This document shows, piece after piece, positions 62,997 through 64,000 of a stretch of DNA of 64,000 nucleotides. The notes under the pieces are model-generated. The model worked only from the letters and a program-made list of their open reading frames with translations. It searched no databases and was not told the DNA's origin. Every line of letters begins with the position of its first letter. The stretch's first letter is position 1. A program made the translations under genes and the position numbers. This DNA is from Flavobacteriaceae bacterium PS02337 (lineage in GTDB: Bacteria > Bacteroidota > Bacteroidia > Flavobacteriales > Flavobacteriaceae), in contig JASCOE010000003.1 in the NCBI GenBank assembly GCA_029959285.1, positions 248,001-312,000 of the forward strand. The letters run 5' to 3'.

Positions 62997-64000
62997 TTAA
63001 CGAAGAAACCTTTCCTAAAACTGACGGATAAAGATTATAACGACCACGGAATGTCGAGTCTTTTGACGGAAGAAGGGACTGCATACGATTTGAACATTAA
63101 GATGTTTAATAAAATGCAGCAAACCATCACGGGATGGCCGGGCGGAAAACCCAATGCAGATGATACTTACAGACCGGAACGTTCCACGCCGGAAAAGAAA
63201 AGAATCATTATTTTCAGTCCGCATCCAGATGATGATGTGATTTCGATGGGAGGAACTTTTGATCGTTTGGTAGAGCAGGGGCACGAAGTTCATGTAGCTT
63301 ATCAGACTTCTGGAAATATTGCAGTTTCAAATGAAGAAGCATTAAAATTTGCGGAAATTTCAAGAGCATTAAATCCAAATTCTGAGGTTTCTAAGGAAAT
63401 TATCGATTTTTTAAAGAACAGAACTGGAAACGAAATTGATTCGCCTGAAGTCAGAAAATTAAAAGGATTAATTAGAAGAAGCGAATCTTTTGGAGCTACT
63501 CGCTACATTGGTTTGCCAGATGCTAACGTAAATTTTTTAGATCTTCCGTTTTACGAAACAGGAACGGTTAAAAAGAACAATCTTTCGGATGCAGATGTCG
63601 ACATTATGTGTGACATTATTGAAAGAATAAAACCGCATCAAATTTATGCCGCTGGAGATTTAGCAGATCCGCACGGAACTCATAAAGTATGTTTAGACAG
63701 TTTGTTTGAAGCTTTAAAAAGGCTGAAAAACGAAAGCTTTATGAATGATTGTTGGGTTTGGCTATACAGAGGCGCTTGGCATGAATGGGAATCGTACCAA
63801 ATTGACATGGCAGTTCCAATGAGTCCTGACCAGGTTTTAAAGAAACGACATGCTATTTTTTATCACCAGTCTCAAAAAGACGGCGTAATGTTTCAAGGTG
63901 ATGACAGTAGAGAGTTTTGGGTGCGAGTTGAAGACAGAAATAGATTGACTGCAGAAAAATACCACAGCTTAGGATTAGCAGATTATTCGGCTATTGAGGC
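62997..64000 (+). pseudogene. PIG-L/LmbE-like domain, frame-shifted continuation of nagB, open to window edge
   Basis: A continuous frame from 62997 to the right edge, +1 relative to nagB. It reads LTKKPFLKLTDKDYNDHG and then IIIFSPHPDDDVISMGG, the zinc-binding PHPDDD motif of PIG-L/LmbE deacetylases, with GDLADPHGTHKVC as a second metal-side element. It has no stop in the window. A separate start is possible at ATG 63051, giving an independent protein. It could instead be the second half of a frameshifted or misassembled fusion. LmbE-like enzymes remove acetyl groups from N-acetylglucosamine-type sugars, matching the NagB step. Confidence 0.72.

Overview
The window reads as Bacteroidota chromosome, most likely Flavobacterium or a close relative. 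It is AT-rich and carries SusC/SusD pairs and Sus-type lipoproteins. Promoters fit the Bacteroidota pattern (TTTG, then TAnnTTTG), and many gaps hold the dispersed hairpin elements common in flavobacterial genomes. Every protein gene I accept is on the + strand. I see no tRNA, rRNA, CRISPR array or transposase.

Region 1 (left edge to about 40975) is a large polysaccharide utilization locus aimed at pectin, probably rhamnogalacturonan. It opens with the end of a SusC transporter and a SusD lipoprotein, then two paralogous PL1 pectate lyases flanking a DUF3826 protein. Next come a beta-helix/hydrolase fusion, a GH140-like putative apiosidase, GH28 polygalacturonase, GH43, a beta-propeller enzyme, GH78 rhamnosidase, an STN-esterase fusion, GH95, an MGH1-like hydrolase, a small HEAT-like cytoplasmic protein, a second GH78, a sialidase-like lipoprotein, an isomerase-like TIM-barrel lipoprotein, a GH67-like glucuronidase relative and two GH2 enzymes. 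The implied scheme is backbone cleavage at the surface, SusCD import, then periplasmic removal of rhamnose, arabinose, apiose, fucose or galactose, glucuronate and acetyl groups.

Region 2 (41251-42504) has two unrelated housekeeping-type genes, a YdeI-like protein and a Pr6Pr-type membrane protein.

Region 3 (42661-58182) has an ECF sigma factor, a FecR-type anti-sigma factor, an STN-containing SusC and a SusD. These are followed by a TlpA-like thioredoxin protein, an alpha/beta hydrolase, DsbD and an M16 peptidase. This looks like a sigma/anti-sigma-controlled uptake system with its own periplasmic thiol-reducing arm. Its substrate is not evident and may be peptide.

Region 4 (58363 to the right edge) has a TIGR04222-type membrane protein with a perfect-looking promoter, a GH29 fucosidase, and a glucosamine-6-phosphate deaminase whose usual C-terminal LmbE-like domain is in another frame. 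The GH29 and deaminase genes share a conserved upstream element, suggesting co-regulation for an amino-sugar and fucose-containing glycan.

The most unusual non-coding feature is the set of hairpin elements that fill most gaps of the pectin locus from just after one stop codon to just before the next start. Some are nested inside each other, and some have arms carrying their own mini-hairpins.
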